A stretch of DNA of 64,000 nt from Antedon bifida (Eukaryota > Echinodermata > Crinoidea > Comatulida > Antedonidae). Location: the NCBI GenBank assembly GCA_963402885.1, contig OY727094.1:25298501-25362500 (forward strand), in the 5' to 3' direction. The notes under the pieces were generated by a model. It was given only the letters and a program-made list of their open reading frames with translations. It did not search any database and was not told where the DNA came from. Shown here piece by piece: positions 10,373 through 24,500 of this stretch; position 1 is the stretch's first letter, and every line of letters begins with the position of its first letter. Both the position numbers and the translations under genes were made by a program.

Positions 10373-13300
10373 CACATGAGCCATAATAATTAATAAGTTT
10401 AGCAAACCTAATCATTCTTCACATAATGACAGTCCAGCCTAGTCTAAACCCACAATATGGCTGTCGTCAAGGTTGAGGGAGCGCACACATTCTATGTATC
10501 CTATAATAAGCTATCAAATTTTAAGTAGGCTATAAGGTTTACCTAAGCTACAGGCTTATCTAGGCTACTAGGCTAGATCCGTAGCTAGGACATAGCCTAG
10601 GCCTAGAAACATAAGAACGACCCACACATCCCAATACCTGTCATGCCAGATTAGACCTACCTTGGTACAATTTTATATGTTAATATAATAGTATACAAAA
10701 ATATTACTTTTTTTTAAACAAAATAGTATTGCAGTGTTACAGCAGAGAGATTTAGGGGTTGGAAGATTTTTTCCTTGGCGAAACAGACACACATTTCGCA
10801 GGACGCCGCGCGGTGTTCTGATTCCTCGCGTATGGATTTTCGAACATGATTGATCACCACCACCAATGTACACATGAAGTGCTAGGAAGCTTTCGCACGA
10901 GCACGTAAACGTTTAAATTTAATGTTAACTTTCAACTCATTTGCGTAACATCTGACTAATCCCTCCTTCCCCCTTAACCATGAACATTATTTAACATCAC
11001 ATAACAGAAAAACAGAAAAAAAGTGTCGGCGTAACATTGAAAGACCAATGATAGAATTATAATTATATCCACTTTAGAGCTCCTGGTCACGTGTCAGATC
11101 AGATAGAAGGGCATTTCATGATTCTGCGCGCGATATTATTTAAACAAACTTAATTTTTAGTTCTGAATTTGCCTTTGATTGCTGCGCATGCGTTGCTTAA
11201 AACGATATCTGGAACATTTGTTCTGTTGCTCACAACCCCCACCCTACCTTTACCCCAGCTTTGTGGCGCTTACCATAGTGACGTGCGCGCTATCATAGCG
11301 TTTCCGAGGAGAGAGACGGTGTACATGTGTGTACTAGGTGTGACGTGTGTGCGTGCACGTGGGGATAGAAAGAGGTGTGCAAGCTGATCATGCTAATAAA
11401 AACCAACTAAGCTAAAACTTTATGAGGTCAAGGAGAATCTCTCAGACCCCTACCAGCAATCTGTTATCAGTTCTCCAGATAGTTTTAATATCACATTTTA
11501 TTCGTAAAAACCATTAGAAACGTCCGAAGGATTCGACCGTTGACCACACTTTAACTTTACGCAGTTTCGATATGGAACTGTCATTGTTGGTGTGGACTCG
11601 TGTAGCCTACATGTTTAAAATAAACTGAAGTATTTACAGAGAATGAACACCGATTTAAAGCTTAGTTGTATTTATTCAATATTTGCATATTAATCATTGT
11701 TGACAAATAAAAACACAATAATCCATAATCTTATTACCATGGCTCTTAATATATAATCGTGTTGTACCGATTTTATTATTTAATTTACATATTTCAGGTT
11801 TCTGTGTGCAGCAGAAAGCTCATTAAATAATGGTTACTAATTAATTCGAACTTATATACACGTGAAATTGGGGAAGGTTAGACCTTCATTTACATAGTTT
11901 ATAATTTTATGACGTGCAACTACGTCAGGCCACTAGGTATAGTTTACGGTACGGTAACATTTCTACAAATAAGCAGCATTTGGTATTATTACTAATTAAC
12001 TAAAAATGACAATGACAATTTACTATTAATATACTTTGGATAATTAACAACATACGAGGCAATAAAAAACATAGGTGTTAACAATTATTTATAAATTCAT
12101 ACAATACAAATTATAGGCCTATCGTAAGTATTAATGTAACGCAGCATGCAAATGAGTTATTTCGATCGTTACTCGGATAACATAATTTAATTATGCTTTT
12201 TCTATTACATTATTCTGTTTAATTAGTAGTTTTAAGAAAAAAATATCTTTAACAAAATGTGAAATTATCATAACTTTAATTCAGTACTGAAATTTACAAA
12301 TTGAATAAAACTGCGAATTTAATTTCTGAACCAAAATCTCGGCCTATTAATATGATTTTTAAAATATATTTTTTTCCATTGCACGTACATTCAATATTAA
12401 ACTGAATCGAGAAGATAATGGCAACTGTAGGTTCTAACCATGGGAATTACCCTTCCCTGATTCTAACCTAAGTTAGTTTTTGTATGCAGGTACAAAGCGA
12501 ATGGTATTAAGTATATTTCATAGTGCTTATAGAGTCAAGAAGGCCCTACAGATAATTATTTTAATGGGTTAATTTTGAAATTATTGCTAATTGCGTTTAA
12601 CCATTACTGTACATTTGAACCTGTTTGAAATTGAACCGGGTACGTAAACACGTCCGACATTAGGTTCCGCTTGCAATTTGTCCTGCCCGCTTTAACTTCT
12701 TCCTGACCTTCGACATGTTCTAAACTACGAGACGGACAATGATTGGTTAAAAGTAGAACGAAGTTCCAATTCGCAATTATATAGTTCTGCAATTTGGGCG
12801 GAGGAAATGTAGGCCTGCTAATTAATGTTTCCTCTACTGACTCAAGATCATCATGGACTCGACTCGAGGATTCAAATCGGTTGATAAAAATAAGATAACC
12901 TAAAAAATATGTAATACGCATGCGCGTGTTTGAACGAATATATAATCTGTAATACCACTATTGTTTTTTCCTCAACCAAGTTTTCGTATTTTGTTTAAAC
13001 TGAACAGGTATGAATGTAGCTTATACATAGACAACACAAAATGTAGCGTGTATGTGATGATTCATGCTTAAGTACTATACTGTACCTGCGTTGGAATCAC
13101 ATCAAACCAAACAACGCATAAGTTTACATTAGAAAGCATTGGTATATGCAATTATATATACAATTATATTAAAACAGTGTTGCTACGATGGGTTAAAATA
13201 CATACAAATAATTACTCACACATTCAAAATAATAATTAAAAAGCACAAATTATGTTATAATTATTATAGAATATATAAATATAGGATTAAAACAAAAATA

Positions 13301-14385
13301 TTGAATTGAATATGTAATATAATCATTATAATATATACCTAATTATCATATATTTGTATCCATAGTAAGCTCTGTGATAGTTTTACTATTATACACATCT
13401 ATATAATATATTTGCGAGAGTGAAATAAAGTTTCGGACGGCTTTCAATTAAAATTCAATTAAAAAATCGTTTCGTATTTTTACCACCATTGTACTGTACA
13501 GTTTGTACGCTTACAGTACATACATTTTGTGTAGTGTTAAGTTCTTATGTTGTTTAGTTCAGTTTATTGTTGTTTAAATACTAAATTGAACACTTTTATC
13601 CTGACGATTTCGTTTAACATATATATACAGTATATATACTGTAATTAAATATATAATTACATCACTGTTTTTATTGTTTACATAAACGAACTAAACAATT
13701 CAAATGCATTGATATGTTGAATTAGTCAGTGGGCTAAAAGCATTGTTTTTATAATTTCAAAAATTAATTATTGTTTTAATTATTGTTTTATTATAAGCAA
13801 CTTCATTTCAAGGCATATAAAAAAGCAGCACATATAAACATATTCACTAATAAGTATGTAATTTTGGCAAATCTGTACTGTATGATTCGTCAGAGATAAA
13901 CACAATTAAACACAATTTGCACCGTGTACATTTAACAAATAGCATAATGTACACGCGTGCTGTGTCTCATCATGCTGTCACTGATGAACCAATTCATTCA
14001 TAGTTTGTATAGTTTGATATTATACAAAGCTTTTCGACAAAGACAGTTATTACTGTGTTGTTTCCCCTACAATTTACCCCATATTTAGCTATGAGCCCAA
14101 CCCTAAACAGGTTTTCTCATTAAAAAATAAGTATAAGTGTTTAATAGGCGATGGTTTGCTATATAATATCACACAGAAATGTTGACACTTTTTTGACAAG
14201 CATACCTTCTCGTGATCATTTCCTTTTCACATGGATAATGCCGCATTTATTGTAACTACGTTTTTTAAAACACTATTTGGCCGTGAATACTATACATTTA
14301 TTTCAAGGTTCTATAGGAATCTATTGCACTTTTTAAAAATTGACTTGTAGGCCTTTTTAAAATCGATAATAACACTTCGCTTCAT
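10373..14385. other. Intergenic region with CpG-bearing patch, no confident gene
   Basis: 11090-11390 is less AT-rich, with TGCGCATGCG (NRF1-like) and GTGACGTG (CRE-like). It could be promoter sequence for the coiled-coil gene about 1.1 kb downstream on the minus strand. 10740-10880 also has CpG-rich sequence. The rest is AT-rich with short TA palindromes around 13620-13640. A 105-residue minus frame (12604-12921) has no recognisable features. Confidence 0.4.
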
Positions 14386-14439
14386 ATGCTTCATATGTCT
14401 ATGTTGTTTCATTCTCTGCACTCAATTGTTGTCACCCAC

Positions 14440-15215
14440 TGTTGGCGCAGAAGTATTACAAGAGTATGTTACAGGAGTCTATTATACGAGTATGTTACAA
14501 GAGTCTGGTACGAGTCTGTTACAAGAGTTTGTTACCATTGTTGTCACCCACTCTGCCACCAGAAACACCTTGTTGGCGCAGAAGTGTTACAAGAGTTTGT
14601 TACGATTGTTGTCACCCACTCTGCCACCAGAAACACCTTGTTGGCGCAGAAGTGTTACAAGAGTTTGTTACAGGAGTATATTATACGAGTATGTTACAAG
14701 AGTCTGGTACGAGTCTGTTACAAGAGTTTGTTACGATTGTTGTCACCCACTCTGCCACCAGAAACACTTTGTTGGCGCAGAAGTGTTACAAGAGTTTGTT
14801 ACAGGAGTCTATTATACGAGTATGTTACAAGAGTCTGGTACGAGTCTGTTACAAGAGTTTGTTACCATTGTTGTCACCCACTCCGCCACCAGAAACACCT
14901 TGTTGGCGCAGAAGTGTTACAAGAGTTTGTTACAGGAGTCTATTATACGAGTATGTTACAAGAGTCTGTTAACATGAGTCTATTACAAGAGTCTGTTAAC
15001 ATGAGTCTATTTCAAGAGTCTGGTACGAGTCTGTTACAAGAGTTTGTTACCATTGTTGTCACCCACTCCGCCACCAGAAACACCTTGTTGGCGCAGAAGT
15101 GTTACAAGAGTTTGTTACAGGAGTCTATTATACGAGTATGTTACAAGAGTCTGTTAACATGAGTCTATTACAAGAGTCTGTTAACATGAGTCTATTACAA
15201 GATTCTGTTGACACG
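14440..15215. repeat. Higher-order tandem repeat of GTTACAAGAGT units
   Basis: Short ~15-bp units (GTTACAAGAGTNTGTTAC) combine with a ~60-bp module (TTGTTGTCACCCACTC, CCACCAGAAACACC, TTGGCGCAGAAGTG) into irregular 65-190-bp blocks. The module occurs about seven times. All three plus frames stay open because the unit lacks stops. It begins about 210 bp past the stop of the BCO/RPE65-like gene and may be transcribed in its 3' UTR. Confidence 0.93.
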
Positions 15216-15427
15216 AGTCTGCAACATCATACAGATATGTTTTACCGTTCTGACAAAAACACCTTGGCTTCTTAAAGTTGATCTTCCGATTGTTATGCTA
15301 CCGTAACATGTGTCATCACACTCTGTCTTTCTGTTCTTCCATGTTTCATCTGCTTTTTTCAGGTTAGTAAGAATCCCTGAGGTTGACATGAGAGGTAAAT
15401 ACGTCTACCTTCTTGTCAAAAGTTTTC

Positions 15428-15582
15428 TCATGAGCATTTCTCAAAATGTCCATGGAATGTTAAGCCACACTCTATGTTGTCAGGAAGTTGGGCTCGTCCT
15501 ATTTCTTTAAATGTTTTTGCATCCAAGACAAGCAGAAATGCACTACGGTGTTCAGAATTAACAATGCACGATAAAATGACAC
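15428..15582 (-). CDS. BCO/RPE65-like gene, exon 8 (fourth histidine and stop)
   Basis: Codes residues 473-523 and a TGA stop. It carries [19 protein letters not shown] and the C-terminal [10 protein letters not shown], where His516 matches RPE65 His527. The acceptor is TCTTATAG. The first AATAAA-like signal seen downstream (14297-14302) lies beyond the tandem repeat at 14.4-15.2 kb, so the 3' UTR may run through that repeat. Confidence 0.95.
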
Positions 15583-18500
15583 CTATAAGATAAAACGGAT
15601 GTCCATCTGTTAAAATGAGTTTATATTATAATATAACATTCTATTTCTAGGTAGATAAAGTCTTATTTATTTTAGTGTTTATAATGTTATCTACTGTATG
15701 TGACATGGCAAGCAATGCATATTCCAAGCCATCAATTTTAAACCGTTTTACAGAAATAATGTTTTCGCATCAGCTCAAAGTAATGGAAACGTGAATATTA
15801 AATAAATAAACTTTCCCTACTCCAGCCAAAAGTACTTTTTTTTCAAATTAAAAGTAGAAGAAATGCTGAATCTTTGTGAATCAGTAATTTCAAATCCTTC
15901 CCAAAATCGACACTGATAAAATGCTTTCTTTATTCCGTTGAGTATGACAATAGCTAATGTGTTTCTTACCGTCATCTTCATCGACAGCATCTGGAGATTC
16001 GATGAACATTGGCTCAGAAGGGTAGCAATTAGGTTCTTGCCAAATCTTACTTTCTTTAGTGTGAAGATCTATTTTTGCCATCTAAATAAACATATAAACC
16101 AAGTGGATAATAATAAGATCCATGTAGGCCTCATATACTATTATCGTACATTTTACATTTTTTTTATTCTCAAAAAGATCGAAACTGATAGTCTGGTCAC
16201 CGTCTGCTGCTGGAGCCATCTTGTTCGCAAACAGATTCTGCAATATTATGCAGTGTAGATTATCAGTTTTACTTCAATTGTTTGGCCAATAAAGTATGTG
16301 ACTAATAGACTTGTTATAACATAATATACACTAGATTAATAATTATAAAACAGGGGCTGTTTGATATCAAGATGGCTCGTAAAGACAGTTGGCTAAAGTC
16401 TATATAATCGCCTTTGATCTTTTAGAATAAGTTTCGTAAGGCATTGTAGACTGTTTATGGATGTCTAATATATATCTTTCTAAGATTTGCGTCATAATTT
16501 TAAATAGATTCAAAGAGTATTGTTTATTCTTAAACTTAAAAACAACTTACTGCGTCAACGAATCCTCCTGCGGGTACGTTAGTTGTCCCATAAGCGTATC
16601 GGTAAGGCTTGGCATTATACTTCTTGTAATTAATACACGGCATGTCAATTCCTAAATATATAATGAAGGAAAGAGATTTATTTAAAGATGTATTTGTCAT
16701 CATAATACATGAAAAATGAAGGTTAATAAAAAAGACTTTGAATATGTCATTTTAATATCACTTTCGTAGAAAAAAAGTTTTTCACTAATGAAAAGACAAA
16801 ATAAACGGTTAAATTCAACCAAACTTTCAGTCAATTGGACTATTTGTTGCTTTAAATTACAGTTTTTCAGGTAAAAAATAGTTTTTTTTAATCCACTTTT
16901 TTGTCAAAGTGAATAACTATTATTTTGACATTATAATGGTATATTCAACAAAAAAATGTAACAAATTATTTTTTCTTTAATATATATTTAATGTACATAA
17001 TTCGTTGCAATGTTATTCCAAATCTATTACTTAATCTGAAAATTATTTGTTGCGTCTAGAATTTCTTCATTGTTTAGAACCCAACTTTCGCTTGTGATTG
17101 GTCAACGCACTTGCGTTGCGCCTACGTCGTTGGGTTTTGTCATTTGGGAACCAAGCTTAATATTACACAGGCATACGGCATCCACTTTTATTTCATTGTG
17201 TGAACGCATACCGTACTTATTTTATTTAATAACAATTAAGTTGTTATGAGTACCGTAATAATACCAATCCCATTAATGCCATTAGCAAATCCGAAATTCC
17301 AAGTTCGATCTTCTTAATATACACACTTACCAATTTCTGACATGCACTCGGGAACAAGGTAGACTTGTCCATTTTTCTGCAGCCTGGCCGTTGCTTTGCT
17401 GTTCTTTAAAGTTACTAGGTTGCTGTCTCGCGGTGTCCACTGTGAAAACATACAATTATGTAAATTGAAACAACAATTACGTTTTGAACAATATGCTACA
17501 AACAACTGAATATGTTGCATACCGTAACAATTGATTGCCTATTATGTAACTAATCTGACTAGACTATGTTAAAAGTAACTTCGATATATCATTGTTTAGA
17601 CCTGACCTCCTTTGAATGGTTTGTACATAGAGTCGTACAAAATTGAATGAAAACAAACAAAATATTGACGCCCTCTATAGTTTAATTTTAAGCAAAACTT
17701 TTTCCCCCTAATTGGAAAATAGCAGTGCAAGTTATGAACTTGTTCATTTAAACAAAGTGATATTTGGCTATTCCATTGGTACGTTAGTCGTTACTTACCG
17801 AATTGATGTTTAACGGTAAAACGTATCTTCTCAATTCTGGTGAAGGAAATTCAGTTTTTCCATTCTCGTCTCCGTTTCTCAAGTAATCCAGATAAAATTT
17901 ACTAATAAGATACCCATCTCCATAGCAGCACATATCAAAAATAACATGACCGTCTTGTTCGTAAGAATTGATTACATGCATCCCAAACATGGGGTCAGAA
18001 ACGTATTGCGTTTTTACGATGCTACCATCGCTTCTGTTCACAAGATGGAACCTCACTGGTTCGTGTTTGTCATAGAACAACGAAGACGCTATAGGTTTAC
18101 GGCACATAGTAGAAATGGCAAGCCGAGGTATGTCTATGTACAAAGATTGTTCAAGGAATATGAAATAGTTTTTTGTCATTCCAAAACTGTGATAGTAACT
18201 TGGTTTCGTCCACCGCGTTGCTGGTATACGACAGACTATTTCCGCAGTAGATGTCGGATCGGGACCTAAACAAAAACAAAATAAATAAACGTTAGTGTGC
18301 GTTCACACAAGAACAGATATTTTGTATCAAGCTCAATGCAGTAGTACTATTATTATAGACCTATAAATTAGAATTTATAAGCACATGGTATAACAAACAA
18401 TTGACCTGTTGTTCAGTGATGAATAAATTAAAGCACTCAGAAACTGAGTGAAGTACTTGGCAAAATATTACCACAGAGGACGCATGTTGATATTTCGCCC

Positions 18501-21500
18501 CATGTTAAAAAAATACCAATTTTTCTTTTTTTATTTGTGAAGTTATTAATAAACCGCTATCGTGCTAACAAACAAACGAAGCAAGTACTATTCTTGGCAA
18601 AATAGAAAGTAAACAACTATGTAAAATGCCACACGTTCCATTTGTACTGTCACTGCTGGAGATGATTGATAACTTATTTTTCTAAACGCAACCCATTGCA
18701 TTATCTATAAAATAAACGTACCTGTATTTGGTGTGAATTTGACAATGTTGTAGTAGCAGCCAAGAAGGTAGGAAGACGCCATGTTGTACGTGCAACCATC
18801 CACGTCCACGTGCGGATGTGAACTTTGCGTGAGAACGGCAAACGTACGGAACAAATCAACCTGCAAATAATGTTGAAAAATGTCATTTCAATGCTCGATA
18901 CGGGTGAATTTGTCGTTAATTCGTTTTATTCGTTTTATTTAACTATATTTCACGCTCATCTCTATAATTGTTTGATTTAAGCAAGGCATTTGGTTTATCC
19001 ATGGTTAGGAACATGTGATTATGAATGAAATGAAAGAGTGTTCAATTTTAATATAGCTCCGCGAGAGGACACTATGAAATATCGTATGTCATGAGCAACG
19101 TATAGGCTAGTAAAGCTTGGTTTTCTTAGACGTAATGCAAGTAATTTGACCAATCACGACGAAATAGACCATCCCAACTCTCGCCTGTGATTGGTTAACT
19201 CATTTGCGTTGCGGCAACGTCGTTGCGTTGCGCCAACGTCGTAGCGTTGCGTCCAAATAGAAACCAATCTTAATGCACAGTTTGTATACAACTGTATTAT
19301 AACAGACAGTTTGATAATAAGAAATGATATGGAAAAGTTTACGTCTTTGTGTTAGTTTTTACAATCTTATGAAACTTTTTATAGTACTATACATATGTTT
19401 ATATAACTTACCCTGTTTTCACTTGACGTTAAATCCTCCGTATCAATTTTTCGAATGTATTGCGTTTCCGTAAGTGTATATAAATCATCACCAATTTTCA
19501 TAAAATTAATGACGTCATTATCAGTAATGTTCAACGGAAGAAACTGTGAAGCGAACCTCTCAAATATATTTTTACACGGATCCGGAATTCCGAGAGTTCC
19601 AAATTCTGTCATAACAATTCGTTTATATTTCATTGCTCGTTTGTACGCTTCGCTTTGTAGAAATCGACTCTGGTACGTAACTTTGCCGTTATTGAGATTG
19701 AATCGGTGAAGTAATGAAAGGCCATCGAACCAATGTTTATATGTATCGTCACCGACTTCAAACAGGCCTGGTCCATTTCGAATCATTGTACCTTTAATCC
19801 ATTTTGGAATGTTTCCTATTAAAAAAGAATAAAACATTTTAAAGAGTTGTGTGACAATTACAGCATCAAGGTAATCACTTAGCCTGGCGTTTATACCCCT
19901 AAACCACCGATGCTTTCGCCGATGGCTTTGGGTTAGATTCGGTTGATTCCTTGGTGATATAAATACTTTTTCAATTCTATTAAAGGTTATATATGCAATA
20001 ATATATATATATATATATATATAAATCCAAAGGCAAATTACTGAAAAAAATGACAATGCTGTGGGTATCAGTGGCTGGATCTCAATGGAGATACAAATAA
20101 AAAAAGCGAAAAGCTAAATCAAAACGATAAAGTAAACAGCCAGAAAAGTTAGCAGAGCTTTCGGGCAACACTAGCCCTTCATCAGTGCAAGTGAGGGAAT
20201 TTGGATAAAGTCATAGCATATATATATATATATATATGCAATAATTATATGCAATAATTATATATATATAATTATAAATATATATTATATATGCAATAAT
20301 TATGAGAAAATTAGTGCATCTTTCGGAAGAGTAGGGTTACCCCGGGGTGTAGGTCTACCATCCCCCTACTGGTCAAACCGTCCTTCTCGTTGTGGACAGA
20401 TGAATGAGCGCTGACTGGAAAGCACCCTCGGGGGAGTTGTGTAATATATACCAAAACATTATCATGAGAATAAAATCAGAACAGCATAAAGAATCATTGT
20501 ATTCCGTCTAGTTCTTAATTATCGATGTCACTTGTCAGACACTTTCGACACATACATTTCTATTGCGCCCTCTATATAAAAATAATGATCTTCATCGTCG
20601 AAACTGTGCTGGCCTTGACAATGAATACGGTCTCATAAATCTAGGTCACGACAACCCTGGAAACGGCTCAAAACCAGATGTCAAAACTATTTGATTAAAG
20701 GCAATGATGGAGATATTGCGGGTCTTTCGTATCGACTTTAGGCTAATATTTTAACAACTTATCGTAGTAGTAGGGCTTTAGGTTCGTTGACTCTGTGTAT
20801 TACATTAAACACAACGTTCTTATCATGTGACGGCTTTATAGATTGTTGTCCCGAAGGGAGGGGTAACATTATTTTATGGTAACATACCATGTAATTTGAC
20901 TAGACATTTTCTAGAAATAGACCGTGATAAAGATCACATTCTGGTTCTACTCAAAATATACCGGTATTACGACTATGTTGCGTGTCTGGAGATGATTAGA
21001 AACTCCATTATTAACTCTAAAAAAATAACTGGTTATAGGCCTAATCATTTTTTTTATCATGACGTCATTTGATTGACTTTTAAATTTTTAAAATTTTTAT
21101 TAAAGACAACGTAACTGGTTATCTTATAGTTCTAAATAAAAACTTGTCGACTATTTCTTTTGTTTTAAATTTATGTAAAAAAAAGTGTACTGTATCCATT
21201 TATCGTCGATCGTTAGCGTCGTGTGTCGCACCGAGTAGTCATGAGTGTACCTCGGAAATTCAGTAGCCTGGAAGTACCGGTAAATATCTACCGATGTTCT
21301 AGTTAATGTACCATGAATACAAATGTGATTTCATTGAATTGAAGAACGCGGGAAGTCTGTCCAAGAATTTTAGGTGCGACGCATTTTTGATAAATATTCC
21401 TGCATGATAAACTGAAATGGGGACATTGTTTACAGGGCATAAGTGTTCCTATCATCGTTATCTTTCCAATGACCTTGACTTTGAGTTGTTTGAAGTGTAA

Positions 21501-24500
21501 ATGCAAACAGTGGTTCCCTTTTAATGGTTCATAACTGTATGTGAGGTAATAGATAAGAGATATATCAACTCACTATCTATACACAAGTGGAAAATTAATT
21601 TTGAATAATATCTCAGGTAATTGAGTTAAAGTGTGTAAATATTTATAGTAAGAAAACATTGAAAATATAGATTACGGGTTTATTTTAGAGCTCACTTATA
21701 AACTAGTATGATATAACTGTATCTTAATTATCTGAATACTGGTAAATATAGTAAAGTAATCATTATAACGATTGGATTAAAGACATAATTACTAGAAAAT
21801 GTTGTTGGCAAAAGATAGGCTTTACTCCGTTGTAAACCGATGGTAAGGTGTATTATGTTTGTCTAAACATTGATACCGGAGTTAGGCACGGAGCCACAAA
21901 CATACAGTAATCTAAAAAAACTAAAGACGTTATTATAATTCAACATAATACAGTATAAAAGTTGTCGCAGAGGCCTGCCTAATATCTACATAAGGTAAAG
22001 TTAGCTTCTCGTCCAGGGTATAAAATTATGAGGGCTTTAATATTGCTATAATACCAAACACGATAGGGCCTAATTATATCATGAAAAATATCACTATTTA
22101 TGGAAAAAAAAAAGCCAATAGTAAAGGTCTGCCGCTTTAAATGTGATGAGGGAGGGGAATAACTTGTGTATAAATAAAATAAAACATAGTTAATACAATC
22201 TTATAAAAAAAAAGAACATTCGTGTCTGGTGAAAATGATATTTGACGCATTTAAGTTGTTCTGCGAGGGCTCGCCGTCGGGCTGGTACTATTTTATACAC
22301 ACTATAAAGTACACAGATCTAAATAGGTTAATTGTTTTGGCATTGGTAACCCAATTCGAGACAGGACTCCGATTTTTTTCCCGTGAATTCCGCGTAACAT
22401 TATCCACACGTGTACTATTGTTTTATTTAGTTACTCGAGCTAATTGTTCCAATATTCGGTCCCCGGGAGTAATACTGTTTAGCATGTACTTTATTTTGAG
22501 AAGAATGTACCCATTTATGTTTTGTGTGTACCGCATTTCAATAAAATAGCCTATAAAATAGTATTAGGCCTATACCGATTTGTCTGATGCCTAGGTACCC
22601 TTTGATTAATTGCATTTTTTAGAGGAATATTTCTATCTGGCATTTTTAAGATTTCGTAATGGCAATTTTACAGTTATATAAAATGAATCTTATAGCGAAG
22701 TTATTTTTTGTCGCCGAAGCTGGAATCGGTCAAACATTTCGGACCAACGGTAATGCAATTAGAGCTCTATTCCGAATGAAAGGACTCAAAATGAATACAA
22801 TAATAATAATGTTGACGTACATACAGATGATATAGGGGTAATACCCCGTAAGACTTTGTATGGGGCGACTTGACTGCATCCCGTTGTACCCACCCACTAT
22901 TATTAATTTTCTATTTCTAGTGAGGAATGACAGATAGTAAAGTCTTATAACAGTAGTCTATTGGAATTCCAGGCATGTCTCATTGCCAGACAATAAGCAC
23001 AGAGTCCGGCTAAATTTAGAAATCAAAATAAAAGTCCAATTATACCCATCGCTTAGCATTCACTACCAATCTGTATTTTCACACACTCAGCCAGTGGATG
23101 GTCGATGGCCGCCGGCGTAGCTATCCAGGCCAGGTCGATATACCCTGGACAAACATAAGTCCGAAGATCGCGATGGTCATTAATGTTAAAACACAGACTG
23201 GTCTGTGATAGGTGGGGCTCGTCATGTTATGTATTTAATAGAAACGTATAATTCGGATACTGCACTAATTAATTAAATACCAATATTATCTTAACAATGG
23301 TTAACTGTGGTCGAACGTCCGTTGTACAGTAGCACATTTACATTTCTATGTCCTAACCATTTCTAATAGACCTACTGTGCGATGCTAATGCTGCAAATAT
23401 TGTGTGGTTGATACCCACTGATAATTTTATACATTTGTACCACCAACGAGTATTGTTTTCCAGTTTAGGTATTTTTTTAAATAATAGCAAAGTACTTTTA
23501 AGACCCTGAGTAATAGAGTTATGAATAAGTATTTCTGGAAATGTATTGATATGCATCTCAGTATACACTGTTGTAGAACACATCAACTAGCCGAAAATAT
23601 CGAATGTACCATATGCTTCCCACTATACAACAACATACGTTTATTATAGTATTATTACACATTCAATTTAACTTCATACATTATTTTAGACCGTTCGACA
23701 AAACATACAAAGCGGATCTTTATCAAGATTCTTGGTCCTTTATTCTTTTCAGTCCTGCCGGAGGTTGCAAGTCTCTGATTGATTTTTGATTGAATAAATA
23801 AAGAACAGCCACCAACATAACTCAACATCTATAGTTGCTATCATCCAAATAAGTTACTATTGCTCGCTAAATTAGTTTGTGCAACAACTAATCTATCTTG
23901 CTATATCAGCTATAGCACACAGCAGTATACTCTCAAATGAGTTGTTAACTGCTAATAGCTTTTTTTACAAGTATCTTGACAGCTAGCTGTTATTAGCTGC
24001 TACAAGTATCTTGCCAGAGCTGCTAATAGCTGTTGCAAATATCGTTCCAGCTATAGCTGCTAATACTAATAGCTGTTACGTGTATCTTGCCAACTATAGC
24101 TGCTAATTGTTACAAGTATCTTGCCAACTATAGCTGCTAATAGCTGTTACAAGTATCGTTCCAGCTATAGCTGCTAATAGCTGTTACAGGTATCTTGCCA
24201 ATTATAGCTGCTAATAGCTGTTACAGGTATCTTGCCAACTATAGAGCTGCTAATATCTGTTACATGTATCTTGCCAACTATAGCTGCTAATAGCTGTTAC
24301 AAGTATCTTGCCAACTATAGCTGCTAATAGCTGTTACAAGTATCGTTCCAGCTATAGCTGCTAATAGCTGTTACAGGTATCTTGCCAACTATAGCTGCTA
24401 ATAGCTGTTACAGGTATCTTGCCAACTATAGAGCTGCTAATATCTGTTACAGGTATCTTGCCAACTATAGCTGCTAATAGCTGTTACAGGTATCTTGCCA

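Noticed and set aside
12604-12921. 105-codon minus-strand frame
   Set aside because: No recognisable motif, no splice partner, and a composition compatible with chance in a slightly GC-richer patch.
14386-15162. Long plus-strand open frames (176-258 codons) in all three frames
   Set aside because: They fall in a tandem repeat whose unit lacks stops in every frame; simultaneous openness of all frames shows it is not coding.
16160-16240. Possible extra exon ([13 protein letters not shown]) between oxygenase exons 6 and 7
   Set aside because: It has an acceptor but no good donor, and joining exon 6 directly to exon 7 is in phase and gives normal family length.
17946-18269. 107-codon plus-strand frame
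   Set aside because: Antisense shadow of oxygenase exon 4.
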